This document shows, one piece after another, positions 14,464 through 16,205 of a stretch of DNA of 16,205 nucleotides. The notes beneath the pieces were generated by a model that was given only the letters and a program-made list of their open reading frames with translations, ran no database searches and was not told the origin of the DNA. Made by a program: the position numbers and the translations under genes. Source of the stretch: Thermodesulfobacteriota bacterium (lineage in GTDB: Bacteria; Desulfobacterota; BSN033; UBA1163); contig JASEIE010000038.1 in assembly GCA_030024065.1 (NCBI GenBank), positions 1 through 16,205 on the forward strand, written 5' to 3'. Every line of letters starts with the position of its first letter. The stretch's first letter is position 1.

Positions 14464-14719
14464 TTACACAAATTTTTTAGCAATGGTCTCAACAGAGTTC
14501 CATAGATACTTAATGGAGAATGAGGAATTCGCAGAGAAAATACCCACCAATGCCCTGGTCATATTTCAGATTAAGGGGGAGGATGATTTTAACAGGTGGC
14601 ATAAAGAGACCTCCTTGAAGAATCGGGAGCCAGACCAGCCAGTGGTTCTGGTTAATGTGAAAGGGTGGAGAAAGCATTCCTCCATTGAAGAATTAAATCT
14701 GGCCGAAGCAACAGGGTAA
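14456..14719 (+). CDS. DUF5647-like small protein, partner of the preceding gene
   Basis: An 87-aa protein. After a helical N-terminus (FHRYLMENEEFAEKIP, 15-30) come a strand ALVIFQIKGEDDFNRWH (33-49) and REPDQPVVLVNVKG (57-70). This pattern matches my memory of DUF5647, a family of short acidic proteins. Its ATG overlaps the previous stop by 8 bp and AAGGGGTG precedes it. The pair may be an uncharacterised toxin-antitoxin or accessory module; which partner would be toxic cannot be told from sequence. Confidence 0.65.
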   Translation: MNDYTNFLAMVSTEFHRYLMENEEFAEKIPTNALVIFQIKGEDDFNRWHKETSLKNREPDQPVVLVNVKGWRKHSSIEELNLAEATG

Positions 14720-15190
14720 ACCGCCTCCTACCAGCAGAGAAAACAGCACGGTTCTATTTTCTGCATGGAATTTAACTCCACCCTTTCAATAGGAACAAGA
14801 TTGCGGTATCACCTTGGGGCTGAACTTGATACCAACTATGCCAAGGTTTATGGCCTCACCGTAACGAACTTCACTATCCTCTCTATCCCAAGGATGTATA
14901 TAGGGGAAATTAGTAGATGAAGTCAAAAAAGAATCCGAATGCGGGAGTGACTTTGGGGTCAGGCTTGAGAAATTGACATTCGGTGCCATCCATAAAAAAG
15001 TTGGCCGTTCCAAATGCACGCAAAGTGCAGAGCGCAATGCGCATAGCGTTACTCTTCGACCGTTAGGCGTAAGGCGAAAATCCGAGACAAAAACCGCAGA
15101 GCGCATCCTCCTGCGTCCCGCCTTGCGGGACTACGGAGGACAGGTAGCGAAAAGAGCGATAAAAGGAATTTAGCATTGTAGGTCCAAGAT
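14720..15190. other. Gene-poor spacer with intergenic repeats
   Basis: No convincing gene. One + frame stays open to about 14920 and a - strand frame covers 14786-15106, but neither has a start with a ribosome site or a family I know. At 15019-15050 there is a run of GCGCAATGCGCAT-like words of the kind common between genes in draft bacterial genomes; it gives the low-complexity part of the - strand frame. A hairpin repeat follows at 15106-15140. The stretch looks like decayed or repeat-derived DNA. Confidence 0.5.
15106..15140. repeat. GC-rich two-step palindrome
   Basis: TCCTCC (15106-15111) pairs with GGAGGA (15135-15140), and inside it TCCCGC (15116-15121) pairs with GCGGGA (15125-15130) around a CTT loop, with a 4-base unpaired step on each side. 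TCCCGC-CTT-GCGGGA cores of this type are dispersed repeats in many bacterial genomes. It ends 55 bp before the -10 box of the MazE/MazF-type pair. Confidence 0.65.
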
Positions 15191-15191
15191 G

Positions 15192-15200
15192 TGATATAAT
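15192..15200 (+). promoter_or_regulatory. Extended -10 promoter for the MazE/MazF-type pair
   Basis: TGATATAAT is a consensus extended -10 (TG, one base, TATAAT at 15195-15200), 28 bp before the antitoxin ATG. No good -35 is present, as is common for extended -10 promoters. Confidence 0.55.
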
Positions 15201-15228
15201 AATTAAAAAGTCAATTTGGAGGAAGTAG

Positions 15229-15432
15229 ATGAAGGCTTATGAATACGAAGGGAAAGTATTACCGGACGGGCACCTTTCAATCCCCGAAGATTTGAAAAGT
15301 AAACTAAAATCGGATTCAAAGATCAGAGTGATGCTTCTTGTTGATGAAGAAGAGATGGCATGGGAAAAAATGTCGATGTCTCAGTTTCTGAAAGGATATT
15401 CAGAAAAAGACACGATCTATGACAACGTATAA
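15229..15432 (+). CDS. MazE/AbrB-like antitoxin
   Basis: A 67-aa protein. Residues 1-40 have the short swapped-hairpin pattern of AbrB/MazE-like proteins: a strand, VLPDGHLSIPEDLKSKL (10-26), then IRVMLLVDEEE (32-42). The C-terminal tail (WEKMSMSQFLKGYSEKDTIYD) is the usual toxin-binding extension seen next to PemK-type toxins. GGAGGA at 15218-15223 is an excellent ribosome site. It overlaps the toxin by 14 bp. The expected role is to bind the toxin and repress the promoter just upstream. Confidence 0.8.
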   Translation: MKAYEYEGKVLPDGHLSIPEDLKSKLKSDSKIRVMLLVDEEEMAWEKMSMSQFLKGYSEKDTIYDNV

Positions 15433-15745
15433 CTTCGGTGATATTGTACTTATAGGGTTTCCGCATACCGACTTCCAGGGTATATCAAAAAGGCCAGCCA
15501 TTGTCTTATACGATTCCCGTGACCAAGATGTCCTTCTTGCAAGGATTACCACTCAAGAATACACAACTGAAACTGATTATAAAATACTGGATTGGCAAAA
15601 AAGTGGTCTTCTTGCTGAGTCATATATTCGGCTTGGCAAACAGGCCACAATTGAAAAGCGATTTATTATAAGGAAGTTAGGGACATTAGAGGCAAAAGAT
15701 ACAGAGGTACTCAAGTCAATTCTAAAAAGAATGTTCCACCTGTAA
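15419..15745 (+). CDS. MazF/PemK-type endoribonuclease toxin
   Basis: A 108-aa protein with the order of MazF/PemK motifs: YNFGDIVLIGFPHTD (4-18), KRPAIVLYDS (24-33), an acidic turn, LARITTQEYT (40-49), and a KSGLLAESYIRLGKQATIEK segment (61-80) ending with a KLGTL helix cap. Family members cut mRNA at short sequences; Arg25 in KRP and the ITT segment are the likely active-site region. The start lies within the antitoxin gene, without its own strong ribosome site, so translation depends on the antitoxin gene. Confidence 0.85.
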   Translation: MTTYNFGDIVLIGFPHTDFQGISKRPAIVLYDSRDQDVLLARITTQEYTTETDYKILDWQKSGLLAESYIRLGKQATIEKRFIIRKLGTLEAKDTEVLKSILKRMFHL

Positions 15746-15753
15746 TTTTGTCC

Positions 15754-15782
15754 TTTCCCAAAATCAAAAAAGATTTGGGAAA
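15754..15782 (+). terminator. Hairpin just after the MazF-type gene
   Basis: TTTCCCAAAATC (15754-15765) pairs with GATTTGGGAAA (15772-15782) with one bulged base and a 6-A loop, 8 bases after the toxin stop. Position fits a terminator, but the bases after the stem are A-rich rather than T-rich, so it may only end transcription weakly. Confidence 0.4.
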
Positions 15783-15803
15783 CCTAAAAACTCATAAAAT
15801 TCT

Positions 15804-15870
15804 GATTTACCCGGCGAAACCTTCCGCGTCCTCAAAGAGAAGGAAGAGAAGCAGTACGGCGAATACCGCA
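15804..15870 (+). repeat. 67-bp direct repeat, copy 2
   Basis: Second copy of the sequence at 14044-14110, 63 of 67 positions identical. It lies within the second remnant of the broken small gene. Confidence 0.9.
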
Positions 15871-15908
15871 CCCGCCGCCTCGTTTTGGAAGCGTGGGACA
15901 AATTATAG
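15804..15908 (+). pseudogene. Downstream-side remnant of the broken small gene, copy 2
   Basis: The frame reads GETFRVLKEKEEKQYGEYR, then TRRLVLEAWDKL and TAG at 15906-15908. It has no start or ribosome site, and its 5' flank is unrelated to copy 1. Joined to the 5' part of copy 1 it would give a continuous end of about 47 residues, RGLLFPNEVYGPDF to EAWDKL. This suggests both are pieces of one gene family disrupted by insertion or recombination. The family is not recognised. Confidence 0.55.
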
Positions 15909-16056
15909 GCCGAAGCCATGTAAAATACTCCAAACTTTATTTAAACTAACACAGATCTTGATGAATCGTCTGATTTTGCCTGCTTGATAGTAAAATATAT
16001 TAAATATGTCATAATTCCATTATTATGTGAAATTTGGCATTCCTAATGTATTTCCC

Positions 16057-16085
16057 TTGACAAAGTATATTTCATGCGCTATAAT
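16057..16085 (+). promoter_or_regulatory. Perfect consensus sigma70 promoter
   Basis: TTGACA (16057-16062) and TATAAT (16080-16085) are both exact consensus hexamers separated by the optimal 17 bp. The predicted transcript starts near 16092 and runs off the window edge into the gene at 16123. A 6-bp inverted repeat (16010-16015 with 16022-16027) lies 30 bp upstream. Otherwise the 15909-16056 spacer is AT-rich and empty. Such a strong promoter normally needs a repressor. Confidence 0.8.
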
Positions 16086-16101
16086 TCATTTAAAATATGA
16101 A
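16085..16101. promoter_or_regulatory. Operator-like dyad at the transcription start
   Basis: TTCAT (16085-16089) and ATGAA (16097-16101) form a dyad centred at 16093, on the predicted start of the consensus promoter. A further TTCAT lies between the -35 and -10 boxes (16071-16075). The arrangement fits autorepression by the downstream gene product, as in toxin-antitoxin operons; it is AT-rich, so chance is possible. Confidence 0.35.
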
Positions 16102-16122
16102 ATTAAGCACTCATGATATACT

Positions 16123-16205
16123 ATGAACACCATTTCTGGGCTTGGGAAAATTGATAGGCAGCGATTATCCGAGACAATTAGAAGGACAAAGGGGGGTATC
16201 TCTGT
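16123..16205 (+). CDS. N-terminus of a possible AbiEi-like antitoxin, cut by window end
   Basis: ATG 16123 opens a frame that runs to the window edge and encodes MNTISGLGKIDRQRLSETIR, then RTKGGIS. Short basic openings of this kind, ending in TKG.IS before a winged-helix domain, occur in AbiEi-type antitoxins and related regulators, which bind DNA and repress their own promoter. No clear ribosome site precedes it, though a 9-codon ORF (16097-16126) ends on the ATG as TATGA and could couple translation. The consensus promoter 38 bp upstream is the best evidence that this is a gene. Only 27 codons are visible, so the family call is tentative. Confidence 0.45.
   Translation, partial: MNTISGLGKIDRQRLSETIRRTKGGIS

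Noticed and set aside
14786..15106. 106-codon frame on the - strand
   Set aside because: Part of it is low-complexity repeat sequence (15019-15050), there is no ribosome site and no known family. A small piece near 14800-14900 reads protein-like but is not enough to call.
15748..15987. 79-codon frame over the second gene remnant
   Set aside because: It is in a different frame from the GETF...EAWDKL remnant, starts inside the hairpin after the toxin gene, and its product is low-complexity.
1..16205. CRISPR array or tRNA
   Set aside because: No regularly spaced repeats and no cloverleaf-like sequence were seen. The repeats present are single palindromes and one 67-bp direct repeat pair.

Overview
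The window comes from a bacterium with an outer membrane. The left edge carries the end of a CpoB/YbgF-type periplasmic TPR protein, a partner of the Tol-Pal envelope machinery. Intergenic DNA is full of short palindromes of a kind often seen in Desulfobacterota/Nitrospirota-like genomes, but the taxon is a guess. All convincing genes are on the + strand.

Layout: (1) 1-704, housekeeping end (CpoB). (2) 705-1273, a scarred junction with two hairpin repeats, a possible decayed reading frame and a 33-codon remnant resembling the N-terminus of a large DEAD/DEAH helicase. (3) 1274-13982, a large predicted anti-phage/restriction-type operon: SNF2-type helicase with a C-terminal DUF3883 domain; AAA ATPase plus Toprim/DUF4276-like partner; DUF1156 (COG1743) adenine-specific DNA methyltransferase; small candidate PD-(D/E)XK nuclease; DUF433/DUF5615 toxin-antitoxin pair; DUF499 (COG1483) ATPase with an embedded bacterial Ig-like domain. 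(4) 13983-15908, a region bracketed by two copies of a 67-bp sequence that look like complementary halves of one broken small gene, holding a DUF7718-like/DUF5647-like gene pair and a MazE/MazF-type toxin-antitoxin pair. (5) 15909-16205, an AT-rich spacer with a perfect consensus sigma70 promoter driving a gene cut by the window edge, possibly an AbiEi-like antitoxin.

How it may work (inference): the methyltransferase marks host DNA. The helicase, the DUF499 ATPase and one or more nuclease domains (DUF3883 domain, 194-aa protein) would act on unmarked invading DNA. The ATPase/Toprim-like pair resembles OLD- and PARIS-type two-gene defence modules, and its genes overlap the methyltransferase gene, so it looks built in rather than merely adjacent. 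The logic recalls class 1 DISARM (SNF2 helicase plus N6-adenine methylase) and the ATPase/methylase pairing of BREX/Pgl, but no DrmA, DrmB/DUF1998, PLD, PglZ or DUF3780 gene is seen here. Clusters of DUF499, DUF1156 and a helicase are known from defence islands; the exact composition here may be a distinct variant.
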